NCBI GenBank assembly: GCA_963921425.1
Contig: OY992833.1
Coordinates: 14,673,738-14,737,737, forward strand
Length of the DNA: 64,000 nucleotides
Source: Dryas octopetala
Lineage: Eukaryota; Streptophyta; Magnoliopsida; Rosales; Rosaceae
Reading direction: 5' to 3'
Shown piece after piece: positions 25,230 to 36,390 of the stretch. A program made the translations under genes and the position numbers. Numbering within the stretch: position 1 is the first letter of the stretch; every line of letters starts with the position of its first letter. The notes under the pieces were generated by a model. It was not told the origin of the DNA and did not search any database. It was given only the letters and a program-made list of their open reading frames with translations.

Positions 25230-27938
25230 TTATATTTTTACTGCTTCAATTGGTCTCTTCCCCTGCTGGTAGTACTCGAAATAGATGGCAACATAATTTT
25301 TCACCTTTTTGTAAAATCTTGGCCTTGACTCACTGATCAGGCTTTCAAAGGGTCCAATCTCTTTATCTGATTCTGGGATGCAGAATGCAGCCAAAGAAAT
25401 CCTCTCCCTTTCTGGATTAGTCACTACCTTGTGTACTGGGCTCTTGAACATTCCATTAGTCAATATCTGTGTTGCATCACAGAGAACAGGTTTTGTAAGC
25501 CAACTGTTGATTGTTAAAATCTTGTAACATGCAAAATTAATGGACCATTAAAATTAGGCTTAATTATCGATTTACCACCCAAAACTGTAACTCATTCCCA
25601 CTTTACCACCTGAAAGTTTTTTTGTCCCAGATTACCACCTGTAACTTACATCCGTGTCCCATTTTACCTTATTCCGTTAACAATTCCGTTAATGCTGACG
25701 ATCTGGCCGTTAATACTGACGTGGCGCGCTAGATGTGCGCCACGTGTCACATCCTTTTTTTTCGCATTTTTTTATTTTTTTTTTATTTTTATAAACTTTG
25801 AAAATTAATTAAAAATAGCTCTGAACTCAGAAAAATACACGAAAAATTCCTACGGACTCGTCTTGACTAGCACTAATTTACTATAAGGTTAAATTACCAA
25901 TTTTCCCTCTAAAAATTTCCAAAAAAATTAGAAAGTCCAAATTCATTTCTAAACAAATTAAAATAAATTTTCCTCTATTAAATAAATTCTAGAAAAAATT
26001 CTAGAATTTTCATAAACTCTTGGACAAATTCTCAAAAATATTTTGAAAAATTACCAAAAGCCTGTTTTAGAGAATTATTTCGAGACTTTACAGAAATTAT
26101 AGAATTTTTCTAGAATTTATTTTATAGGGAATTTTATTTTTCTCTAAGACCGAGAGGTCTTTTGGGTAGCAAGTGTTCACGAGAAAGGTATTGTTAGTTT
26201 TTAGAAGACTAACGGTGCAGACCTCATATTTTTTGGAGTTCGGGAGATTATTCTATGAATTTTCAAAGAGTTTAGAGTATTTTAATTTTCTAGAAATAAA
26301 TTTGAACTTTCCAAATTTTTTGGAAATTTTTAGAGGGAAAATTGGCATTTTGACCCCATAGTAAATTCGTACTAGTCAAGACAAGTCAGTAGGAATTTTC
26401 CGTGTATTTTTCTAAGTTCGGAGCTATTTTTAATTAATTTTCAAAGTTTATAAAAATAGAAAAATCAAAAAAATCAAAAAATACAAAAAAAAATGTGACA
26501 CGTGGCGCACATCCAGCGCGCCACGTCAGCATTAACGGAATTGTTGACGGAACAAGGTAAAATGGGACACGAATGTAAGTTACAGGTGGTAATCTGGGAC
26601 AAAAAAACTTTCAGGTGGTAAACTGGGAATGAGTTACAGTTTTGGGTGGTAAATCGATAATTAAGCCTTAAAATTAAGCAAACTTGGTAACCAAATATTT
26701 GAGAGAATGGAGTAACTGAACTGCAAATTGGAGCCTAAACAAAATTGTAGTGCTGATTACCTCTGTTTGATCACCAACATTAATGAGAAGCGCCTCAGGA
26801 ACAATAGGAGCTCTGAACCATTGATCATCTTTAAGAAACTGAAGACCTTCCACTTCTTTATCTTGCAAGAGAATGGTGATTATTGTTCCATCTGCATGTG
26901 GTTTGACCCCTAGGACAACATCAGGCTTTGGACATGGAGGATAGAAATTAAATCTTGCATCCATTTTTGCTTGTTCTCCATACTTGTCCAAAAAGCAATT
27001 ATCCTCCAGATCCAATGACCTTGCCATGGCCTTAAGGACAGTTTTTGTTATCACTTGCAAGTCCATGGTATATTGGTTTAAAGTTCCCCTGCAATGTTCA
27101 CCAATAATAGGGTTATATTGTCATCTATGATTTTATTTATACAAAAGGGAGTTCTGCCTATATACCATATTACCATGAATTGTCATTTTGCCTCAAGAAA
27201 TCTGAGGTACAAGCATTACTGTAATGTTGGACACCATACATGAATCCTCCAAATAATGAAAAGTAATTCTAAAGGTAGATAGATTATGATTTGCTTATTG
27301 TTTTTAGTGGGAAGAACTAGATATATAGCAAAGATAAGTTACCTAAAAGATTTGGGATTTTCAGGCCAAAATTTGAGCTTACGATTGTCTTCTGGATGTA
27401 TGGTAAGGTATAGTCGGTCGGACCAATCAAGTTTTTGTTGCTCTGAAAAAATCATGTCATTCCCATACCCTTCAATATCGTTGACTTGCCTCAAGTATTT
27501 CTGCTTCTCTTCCACTGAAATTGCAAAAAATTGCTTTGTAATCTCACGGACTTTGTCCAGAAATTCAGATGTCATGCCATGGTTTATCACCTGAACAGCA
27601 AAAGCAGCCTCAGACATGTCAAAATATGCATAAGAAAGTCTTTTTTTTTTTTTAAATCTACAAGTTCTTTGAATTCTGACCTGAAAGCAACCCCATTTAA
27701 TAAGAGCTGATCTAAGTTTGTGAAGTTCTTCTCCATTCATTGAGGAAGGTGTGAGGAGACCAAGATCAATGACTGGAATATCCATCAACTGGACAGAAGA
27801 AGCATTTGGGGGTCCACCATCTCCATCTTTATGAATATATCTGTCTGGCACTTCTTCCCCTTTGGTGAGAAGCTCTTGGACAGTTTTGGATCCTGATAAC
27901 TCCATCTGAGCAGGAGTAGAAGACTCAGATTCAGCCAT
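25230..27938 (-). CDS. 2-oxoglutarate/Fe(II)-dependent dioxygenase B (tandem paralogue)
   Basis: Close tandem copy of the dioxygenase at 22145-23533, with the same four-exon plan: 27938-27681, 27590-27343, 27088-26761 and 25466-25230, giving 356 residues. The catalytic set is complete: His233, Asp235, His290, Arg300-x-Ser302, and NFYPPCP. Intron 1 happens to be open in frame, but the CAG/GTCAG donor and CAG acceptor match those of copy A, so it is surely spliced. Intron 3 is swollen to 1.3 kb by a 1.1-kb transposon (25557-26667). Protein differences from copy A are scattered, including VWPPSA versus GGPPNA near residue 40, so the two may differ in substrate. The real substrate is unknown. Confidence 0.88.
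25557..26667. mobile_element. Foldback Mutator-type MITE in dioxygenase B intron 3
   Basis: The ends GGCTTAATTATCGATTTACC and its inverse are perfect, and the arms extend about 430 bp each side of an AT-rich centre. A perfect 9-bp duplication TTAAAATTA flanks it (25548-25556, 26668-26676). The matching intron of dioxygenase A has one copy of that 9-mer in the same context (ccattaaaattaagcaaac), i.e. the empty site. A 9-bp duplication and GG...CC ends point to the Mutator superfamily. No transposase is encoded. Confidence 0.9.
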
Positions 27939-28490
27939 GTCTTTTCTATGTGACCAAGTGAAATATCACTATTCAGGTTGGGTTGCAATAGAGACTATGT
28001 ACCCCAATTGGGTTTTTCTAATTTTAGCTGCAGAAGATCTGTGTTCAGTGCTGACCTACAAAGCAAACCACGTGATGAAGGAAATTTGACTTTTCTTGCT
28101 ATTTTGAGGAAGTGGGAAAATCCTAAGCAAAAAGAAGAAAATGAAAAAGAGAAAAAAATATCTATACTATTCTTTTTTCTATTGAAAGAGTAGACTGTCT
28201 TCTTTCTATTGAAAGAGTATACTATTCTTCTTTTTATTAATCGACAATTGTCATTCGACAAAGAGAAATCAATGACCGGTCTTTGTTATTCTTACTTGTG
28301 TATCAAATATTCCAATATATGCATATGTTTCTTTTTGCTAATATTGAAAAAAAAAAAAAAAAAAACAAGTCAGCAAATTAGATTCTGAGTGATGCTATTC
28401 CGACCACTCTAAATTGCTGAATTGACCATTTTATTTCAAAATTTCAATTTTACCTTTAAAACAAAAAATTTCAATTTTATTTGTCAGGTT
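27939..28490. other. Upstream region of dioxygenase B
   Basis: Bases up to about 28140 match the region upstream of dioxygenase A. Beyond this the sequence is AT-rich with a poly-A run near 28350 and no supported gene. Confidence 0.55.
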
Positions 28491-28684
28491 ATTCGACAGT
28501 TATCTACCGAAATATTTGTGGTTATTCAGCAGTTATCTGCTGAACATTGGTGGATTTTTCGGTAGATAACCATTAAATGAAAATGAAAAAGGCATTCGAC
28601 AATTATCTGTCGAAATATTTGTATTTATGCAACACTTATCTGCCGAACATTGGTGGATGTTTCGGTAGATAACCACCAAATAGA
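28491..28684. repeat. 103-bp tandem repeat, two copies
   Basis: attcgacarttatctryc with gaaatatttgt, gaacattggtgga and cggtagataacc occurs at 28491 and again at 28594. Each unit also holds short internal inverted copies (tatctgctga / tcggtagata). Confidence 0.8.
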
Positions 28685-29282
28685 TCTGGGTGATTTCTTC
28701 ATGTTTTTACAACAAATTGTAAAATAGGAAAAAAATTAGACAAAATATGTTAAGATGGTCAACTCACCAGATGAGGGTAGTCTACATAACCTCACTCTAG
28801 TGAAATGGGGTATTTGCTTTTGGAAAGAAGGTGAAATGGGGTCTTCGTTTCTGGACATAAGGAGGTCTAAGACCACAAAAACAAACAACTATCCAGAAGG
28901 GCCGGCCCAAGAAAATAGCCCGGAGTCTAATCTTCTAAGAAAGGCCCAATACTGATCTTAGCTTGGATTTTATTTATATTAATTCTGAAAAACCTTTCTT
29001 TTTTATTATCAATATTATTCTATAAAAAAGTGTGTATTTAGAAAAAGAATTTTTTTTATGCAGTTACTTATGCAGACTGATGTGATGAAAGTAGTAAATA
29101 GAGAAATTTTTTATAAGACTTCTAACTACATATATGGTACGATTATTCAATAATATTACGGCAATATGTGTATTACTTATTTTAAAGATAAAAAACTTTA
29201 TAAATATAAATAAATACACATGCTAAAAGATCTTTCATGGTTATATAGTGAATTAGCTTTGATTCATTTTCTTGTAGGGAGA
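28685..29282. other. Non-coding stretch
   Basis: AT-rich sequence between the tandem repeat and the dioxygenase exon-3 fragment; nothing recognised. Confidence 0.5.
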
Positions 29283-29515
29283 TCTTAATTGAATATGCTA
29301 CGAAGAAAAGGTCTGATGGAGCTTTGCTTTAAGGCCATTGTAAAGTCACTAAAACTGGAAGAGGACATCTTCTTGGAGAATTTTGGAGAGCAAGCTGTGA
29401 TGCAAGCAAGATATAACTTCTACCCACCTTGTCCCAAATCTGATATGGTTCTTGGCCTCAAATCTCATACAGATAAGTCAGGAGTGACTGTCCTCTTGCA
29501 AGACAAAGAAGTTTG
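29283..29515 (+). pseudogene. Dioxygenase exon-3 fragment, truncated by a repeat
   Basis: The translation shows [12 protein letters not shown], then [10 protein letters not shown] and [21 protein letters not shown], the catalytic-domain exon of the same dioxygenase family with the first His and Asp ligands. Homology stops abruptly after DKEV, exactly where the dispersed repeat at 29516 begins, and the second iron His is missing. It is on the plus strand, like the exon-1 fragment at 24685. Confidence 0.75.
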
Positions 29516-29694
29516 GTGAGATTTGGGTTGGGTGAATGTGTTGGGAGAAATTTGGTGAGATTAATGATGTTGGAGTATTTTGGTACTTGGGAGGGGTGTG
29601 TATGAGAAAATTCAAATGTGAGATGACTGTGGGGGGTGTGTAGTGAGAAAATGTGTACAAAAAGAGGAAATGAGGTGTGCAAATAGCAGCACCC
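29516..29694 (+). repeat. Dispersed repeat ending in a GCAAATAGCAGCAC block (copy 2)
   Basis: Shares ordered phrases with 498-642 (aatttggtgaga, attttggta, ggggtgtgt, gtgcaaatagcagcac). Its left edge is the point where dioxygenase exon homology stops, so its arrival may have cut that gene. Confidence 0.6.
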
Positions 29695-30712
29695 ATTTGA
29701 AATAATAGATTAACACCCATTGATTTGGAATACATGGATTTGGCCCAAATCCAAATCCTCTCTTTAATTTAAATCTAAATAGATGAATTTGGATTTGAGC
29801 TCTTCAAATCCAAATACACCTATTGAAATACATCAATCCAAACGGGACCTTAATGTATTTATAAGTCTAAATGCAGAGGTTTTTCAATTTTAAAGATACG
29901 ACTTGTGTGGTGTGTTTCAATGCTCACAAAAAAAAATTAATAATGTATTATGTAGTGACACCCGCTTTTGGAGTGCAATTACATATTTGTAGGGAGTGTA
30001 TCTCAAGTCTTCTTATTTTTTATTGTTTAAATCCTAACCGTATAATTTAAATCTAGAAGTTTATGTAACTCCATTCATATCAAAATAGTGCTACAAATTT
30101 CTCATCTTTTGATCAATACCCTAGTAAAAATTATAAATCCTATATCATAAACACATAGATACTCTCACATTCCCAAATAATCTCTATTAACCTAAAAACA
30201 CCTTGCACTGCAACTACATGCAAAAAACACAAAAAAGGATAAACTACATATTTAGTCCATGTGTTTGACTCAAAATTACATTTGGTCCTTGTAGTTTAAT
30301 TTTTCCAATTTAATCCTTGGGTTTTACGTCATTTGCAATCTTGAAAAAACATTGTAATTTGTTCATAGAGTTATATATTACCAAAGAAAAAACAAAAACA
30401 TCTGAAAGGTTTAATGTACTTAAAAAGCTATCGGGCCTTTTGAGTAGTTTTCTAAAGTAAAATACAATGAACTAGTGTTATTCCACCAAGAAACATCAAA
30501 TTGAAAATGGTGTAGACTGAGTAAGCATAGAATCTACAAATGCCAAATGTAGATAAGCAGTGACAGTACTTGAAAATGGTGTAACTTCTAATCAAAGTGC
30601 TTATACACTATCCATACGTCAAAATTCAAATTTGGAAACTACAGTAAGATACAACCCTTCCAAGTTGATTTGTTAAGTCACCAACACAACATATAGAATT
30701 CTTCAATACAAT
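29695..30712. other. Non-coding stretch and 3' end of the WD40 gene
   Basis: AT-rich. Phrases such as tttagtccatg and ggtccttgtagttt (30258-30330) resemble the MITE family at 49399. The last part probably holds the WD40 gene's 3' UTR. Confidence 0.45.
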
Positions 30713-31747
30713 TCAAATTTCCCCTAGATAGATCTGTTTATCACTACTGCATGATCCAATAATGGGCTCATTGGGATGGAAGACAGACTCGTTGACTGAT
30801 CCAGTGTGGCCAGGCAGCATATACAAGACGCGTCGAGATGTAGTATCCCATATGTAGACCATCCGATCAGAGCTGCCAGCCGTGACCTTGCTTCCATCAG
30901 GTGACCAGCTGCATTTCAACAAGGTCTTTTCAAAGTTGTGTTGATGCCCTTCCATTATCTTCACACAGCGATTTTGGGGTGCATATGGGCGCATATCCCA
31001 AATGCAGAGTTTGCAGTCCATTCCATTAGTCAGAAGATAAGAGCCATCAGGACTCAACGACATACCTGTTATCATATCTTGATGGCCTTGAAGTGTCATC
31101 ATTACTTCAGCCTTGCGCAAATCCCAAACCTTAATATCATTGTCAATACCTCCTGTAAAGATTTTATCCGATGCATCAGAGAAGCTTACAGCTGTAATTT
31201 GATATTTATCAGGAAATGTTTGGATGGCACCCCTCAGACGCATATCCCATAGTTTGGCAGTTCCATCATCAGATCCACTAACAACAAGAGGCGGTCCCCT
31301 CCGAGCAGGATGGCAAGAATTAACAAATGAAGAGTGTTCTGCCATCTTTTTTATTCTTTTTCCGGTTTCAACATCCCATGCCCCCACAGTTTTGTCTGGA
31401 CTGGCTGATACTATCTGAGACCCATCAGTTGTCCAGTGAAGATCCAGTACAGCATTCTTGTGCCCCTTCAAAACCATATAATTCTTGCATTCCCCATGAA
31501 CATGCCATAAGAAAATTTCTTTGTCATGAGACCCAGAGGCAACAACTGTCCCAGCAGGATTAAATTTCATTGTGTATATAGCACTCTGATGACCTGTCAG
31601 CAACATGATTGGCGATTCCAAACTAGATGTCCTCTGTTTTCCATTTGGCCCAGGTGCTGGACGAGCAGTATATGTAGACAATTCCATTGGCCTTGGACCA
31701 ACTACAGACAAAGCATTTTCACCCTCACTCGGAGCAAACTGCATCAT
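30713..31747 (-). CDS. SNRNP40: U5 snRNP 40-kDa WD40 protein (SNRNP40 / PRP8-binding)
   Basis: A seven-bladed WD40 propeller of the U5 snRNP, which sits next to PRP8 in the spliceosome. The minus-strand coding region is a single exon giving 344 residues from MMQFAPSEGENAL to QIYLGEI; the Arabidopsis orthologue has about 343. Seven repeats can be read, starting LLTGHQSAIYTMKF, with WD-type ends such as WDVETG, LWDM, VWDLRKA and IWDMRP. The insertion HQHNFEKTLLKCSWSPDG before blade 6 is typical of this family. The start is the first of two adjacent ATGs; an in-frame extension upstream is 5' UTR. A splice acceptor just 5' (31801/31802) and a donor near 33631 suggest a 1.8-kb intron in the 5' UTR. 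Confidence 0.92.
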   Translation of the reverse strand: MMQFAPSEGENALSVVGPRPMELSTYTARPAPGPNGKQRTSSLESPIMLLTGHQSAIYTMKFNPAGTVVASGSHDKEIFLWHVHGECKNYMVLKGHKNAVLDLHWTTDGSQIVSASPDKTVGAWDVETGKRIKKMAEHSSFVNSCHPARRGPPLVVSGSDDGTAKLWDMRLRGAIQTFPDKYQITAVSFSDASDKIFTGGIDNDIKVWDLRKAEVMMTLQGHQDMITGMSLSPDGSYLLTNGMDCKLCIWDMRPYAPQNRCVKIMEGHQHNFEKTLLKCSWSPDGSKVTAGSSDRMVYIWDTTSRRVLYMLPGHTGSVNESVFHPNEPIIGSCSSDKQIYLGEI

Positions 31748-33700
31748 TGGTTTTGTTTGGTATTCAAATAGCAAACAATTTGATTTCTATTTGTTCAAAT
31801 CCTGCAATAGAAATTAAATAAATGAGTACAAATGTCATAGCTTAAATGACATATCACAACCCAGGCATGATATCAGCTAATAAAAAAGTATGGAAAAGCA
31901 GAATGAGCTTATAAACAGTACGACAAAACAGAAGTGATGGCAGGAAGCAACAGTTCCCTGTAAAGCCAATGTCCAAATTTTAAAATCACCAGATGAAAAT
32001 ATAAAACTGAGTCACATATTTTTCTAACCCACTGCATGTATACAAAAATGAAGGGAGCAACTACCCCTGTCCACTCACTCCTTTTATTTTTCTCGTTATG
32101 TAATACATGGATGGCTCATATGATCTAAGTTTCTCTATAGTAATTGAAAAAACCATGACCTGAACGCACCCAACCAAAATGTACCCGGTTCGCCTAATCA
32201 ACTGCATCCCCACCCCTTCCCCTTTATCCTGTTTTTCCTTTGACCCTCTTTTTCCTACACAGCCCCACTCCATGAGCAAGACAACAAAGCACATATGATC
32301 TAAATTTATCTAAAGTAACTGAAAAAAACTACAACCCAAAAACACCCAACTAAATCGTAACCCAGTTCGCCTAACCAACTGCATCCCCACCCCTTCCCCT
32401 TTATCCTGATTTTCCTTTGCCTCTCTTTTTTTTCCTACACAGCCCCACTCCATGAGCGAGGAAAAAACATATTTGTCTACCATATTACACCAACAACCCA
32501 ACCATCCCTAACCTTGTTATGACCAATACATACAAAAATGCATCAAGCTACTTAGTCATGAAATGCAAAGGAGCTCAAGCATAGGCATATGCACTAGAAA
32601 AAGAAACTAAGCCAATAGCATACAGCTAATTAAATAAAATATTGAGTAACAGAAAAGCCAAAAGGGGTAGCAATGTAACGTTAAAATTATTAGATACCTT
32701 TAACTAAAACTCCAGATTAAGCAGGTGACTGCATCTGACTTTAATATTATTCCACAGTTAAGCATGAGTGGCCTTAACGAAACTGGATTTGCAAGTTTGT
32801 ACCTCACCAAAGCAATTAAATTGAAACCAAAACAAATCTACTAGTTTTTGCTTTTTCCTTTTGATAAGTGAAACCACCCCAAATTTACAGGCTGAGAACT
32901 CAAAATGGATTCAACCCTAAACAACAAAGATGAATACAAAAAATTTTCAACTTTGTGAAATCCCGACTTGGGAAAGGTGCTAAGGGCAAAGAATACAGAG
33001 AACAACACAAAAAACAGAAAATTAAATAATGGTGCTAAAAGCAAATAATATGAGAGAACCACAAAAAGACAGAAAATTACATTGACAACATAATGTGTGT
33101 AACAATCCTAGGAAAACAGAAACTGGGTAAAGAATCTTACAATGTACAAAATCTTAGTAATAGTCTCATTTTCTATCCCAACATTCCATTCCATTTCTTT
33201 TCCTAGGAAAAATCTCTAGAACCAAATGGGCCAATTAATTAAATGGAAAAATCCTACAAGCCAACCCGTACTTGATTATTCCGCAACTAAAATTTCGAAA
33301 ATAAATAAATAAGAGAATAAACCAGTGCTCATTAACAAACTCATAGGTCTTGCAGTCAATCTATGACAATTTCACATCTCAGGCACAAAATAGAAACCAA
33401 AATTCAAGTAAGCCCATGATGTAAAGTATTGAAGCGAGCAAAAACCCTCTAGAGTAGAGCCATTAAATCAGAATCACAAACCCTAGTTTCTTTTCTTCCC
33501 TCTTTTCAATGGTTATTATAAAGCATAAACAAAAAAATCCCTAAAATTTTCATACAAAATAAATATATATACGTGATGAAGGAAGCCTTTCAGAGCTCTG
33601 TTAGGTTCACGAGAGAGAGAGAGAGAATACCTGGTAGAGCTTTGTCTGGCAAACCCTAGAGGGTTCTTCGTTCTACCTGTCATGAAACTATGAAAATCGC
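31748..33700 (-). other. 5' UTR and long 5' UTR intron of the WD40 gene
   Basis: On the minus strand, ctaccag/gtattc at 33631/33630 reads as a donor and ctattgcag/gatttg at 31802/31801 as an acceptor, giving an intron of about 1,829 nt. The exon 33631 to about 33700 would be the untranslated first exon. Long leader introns are common in plant housekeeping genes. This is inferred from splice-site appearance only. Confidence 0.55.
32118..32468. repeat. 175-bp tandem duplication in the WD40 leader intron
   Basis: Two adjacent copies begin atatgatctaa at 32118 and 32293 and share caactgcatccccacccctt and ctacacagccccactccatg. They differ at scattered bases, so the duplication is not very recent. 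Confidence 0.85.
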
Positions 33701-35332
33701 ATTCACTATAATGCGGACTCGCGTTTCTCTAGTTAAAACGTCGTCGCTTGTCTCAAGTGTAAAACTGAAAAAATCCATTGATTTTAATTATTAAATTTCA
33801 ATAATTTTTTAGTTTAGGTATTAAAATTAAATAGCATTTTAGATTAGGTACTAGTTGAAAAGTCAAACAAATTAATACAGTAAAAGTATTAGAATTTAAA
33901 AATATTACATCACATGCCACTACAATAAAAAAATAATAATATTATTACATCACAAATACTACATTAATTTATATTATATTGTATTAAAAAAAATCAATCA
34001 AGTCATAACTTAACTGTGACTGTTTTGGTAAATTGAAAGAGACAACTCACACCACTATACTATATATTATTTTGAGTAAAAGTATTGTTTTTACCTCTAT
34101 TTATACTATATTGTAGTATAATTTATCTATAAAAAATTCAATTAAGTCACAACTTAATTGTGACTGTCTCACAACTTAGATGTGACTGTCATTCAGTCAC
34201 AACTAAATTTGAAGTTGTGAGTATCGTACAGTCACAACTAAATGTGAAGTTGAAACTACATTAGCAAACTTTCAAGATAATATAAAAGCCTCAAGGGCAA
34301 TTTTGTTAAAACTTTATAAATTTTAACTAACACTCATCATATGTGGGCCAAAGAATAAATGTCAAATAGAAAAACTCAAATTAAAGGGGCCTACATATTT
34401 GTGACCTAATCTAAAAAATTACATTTAAATTTGGTAGTTCAATTGAAATATTATATGGTCTTCATACTATACCAAAAAATTATTAAAATTTGGTATTTAA
34501 TCCTAATTTTCTAAAACTGAAAACTTGGGGTTTAATCAATTAACCCCTTTTGTTTCAATCAAAAAAATAAAATAAAATAAAATAACCCCTTTTGTTGATA
34601 CAATGCTTCTAAATGAAAGCCCTTTTTCTATTCTAAAAAAAAAAGTCCCTTCTCTTTCTCACTAAATCTCCAACCATACATTCTCATTTTTACGCTTAAA
34701 ATAATTTTTAAAAAATAAACCCCAGCCCCACCCACCCTTTTTTCCACCGTGAGTCCATGACCTATACCGGCAATCATACTAGTCAACTGGCTACCTCCTC
34801 CCCCCTTTCTCTCTCTTTCTTCCCTCATGGCGTTGTGGGCCTCCCTAGACAGCGCCCAAAGAGAGAAGGGGAGGGGAGGCGGCCCACCAGTGGGGTCCCC
34901 AGTGGAGGAGTAGGTGGCTTGGTGGGTGGATTTGCAATATATATTTTTTTTTTTTTAAGTTTTTTAAGATTTAAATGAATAAAAGGGAATAGAGTGTGTA
35001 TTGAGAAGAAATTGGTGTTTATCTAGAAATTCTCTTTTTATATGTTCAAAACCATTGATATTTTTTTCCTTCATTTTTTCATCAAACAATATTGGAAATT
35101 GCTACCACATATTACGCACCACCAGGGTAATGAAAAGACAATAAAATAACATGTCTTTGTGAGATGGGGAAGGATGAAGTGCTCCTTTAGGAGAAGGAGC
35201 TAACAAGCATTGTTCTTTTTTACACTCTAATATGAATTAAAGTTCCTAAAAAAAAAAACTAATAATTTAGTATAAGAGGAATTACTGAATCACTTTATTA
35301 GGATAAAATTTAGAAATAATTACTCTGTATTA
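33701..35332. other. Non-coding AT-rich spacer
   Basis: No gene is supported. It contains repeated gtcacaactyaa phrases (34020-34250) and a pyrimidine-rich patch near 34800. Confidence 0.5.
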
Positions 35333-36390
35333 CACTTTACTTATTGTTTGTAACATGTAATACACATATTTAAAATATTTAACAATTAAGTTACTTTGAA
35401 AGTGAATTGGTTACCCATTTCTTGGTATCAGTTTAGTATAGACTTTTTATCTTAGTCATCCAAGCAATCCAATGGTTGCTAATTTTTTAAGTTTTTCAAA
35501 ACTCTCTTAAACTCTCTCACGTGTCTCTCTCTCCCTCATTTTTGAAATTTATCTTCTCTTTCATCACTCTCTTTCTCCCTCCCCAAGCACTCTCTCTGTT
35601 CTCTCTTGCTCTCCCTCGCTGCAACTTTCCTTGATGGTGTGTGTATGCATCCGTCCATGGATGGCGACAAGAGGACCACCCATGAGTTCCTCTATCTTCC
35701 CTCTTCATCCCTGTGAGCTCGAAACACCCAGCAACCCCCATACTCGATCGGAGCCTCGATGTTGACTCTGATCTCGGCCTTGTCGCGACGTTGCCAAAGA
35801 ACAAGCCAAGTTCCTCACTATAACAACGCCTAGAAAGTTATTGGGGAAGCCAACTCCACCCTCGTGTATTCCTTATCAGTAGTAGGTTCTTGATTTCTTT
35901 TGTTTAGTTCAGTTTCTGAAATTGCAGTTTCTGGAACTGCAACTGAACTGAAACAGCAGAAATAGCAGTTTCTGGAACTGTAAGTGAACTGAAACTGCAG
36001 AAACTGTAATTTATGACACTGCAAATGAACTGAAACTGCAGTTTATTGGAGTTGCAGACTTGCAGTTGCAGTTACTAACTGCAAGTGAAACTGCAGTTTA
36101 TTAGAGTTACGGACTTGCAGTTTCAGTTTCCATTTTTTGGTAATGTGTTGATGCTGGTATTTTAGAAATTGTCCGCATGCTATGTTTTTGTTATGTCTAT
36201 TTTCATCAAAACAATACGTTAGATAAATGGGCTTTTTGTGGCGCGGCGATCTAGTGGTAGTGTGGTGTCCACAAATAAAGAATGTGTTTGTGGTAGTTAG
36301 TCCACAAAGGAAGAATGAGGCTTTTAAGTGGTTTTAGTTAATAAAATTAGATGTTAATACTTGTATATTAACGGACTCTAAAATTTAAAG
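35333..36390 (+). repeat. Dispersed repeat, copy 2 of the family also at 14.0-14.7 kb
   Basis: Matches the reverse complement of 13985-14660 at ordered blocks: ctttacttattgtttgtaac, ttcctcactataacaacg, the gaaactgc-rich block, the cacaaagga phrase and ttaacggactct. About 1 kb long and without a visible coding domain; an unrecognised element family. Confidence 0.6.
35910..36135. repeat. Degenerate tandem repeat rich in CTGCAGTTTC
   Basis: Short units built on gaaactgcag / ctgcagttt alternate for about 225 bases, producing many overlapping small inverted repeats. A shorter version is in the sister copy near 14325-14400. Confidence 0.6.

Noticed and set aside
30713-31774. Longer WD40 start upstream of MMQF
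   Set aside because: The extension has a non-ATG start and runs into a splice acceptor; the adjacent ATG pair gives the family length.
36240-36290. Possible tRNA (gcgatctagtggtagtgtgg)
   Set aside because: An A-box-like phrase is present but no cloverleaf or B box follows at the right distance.
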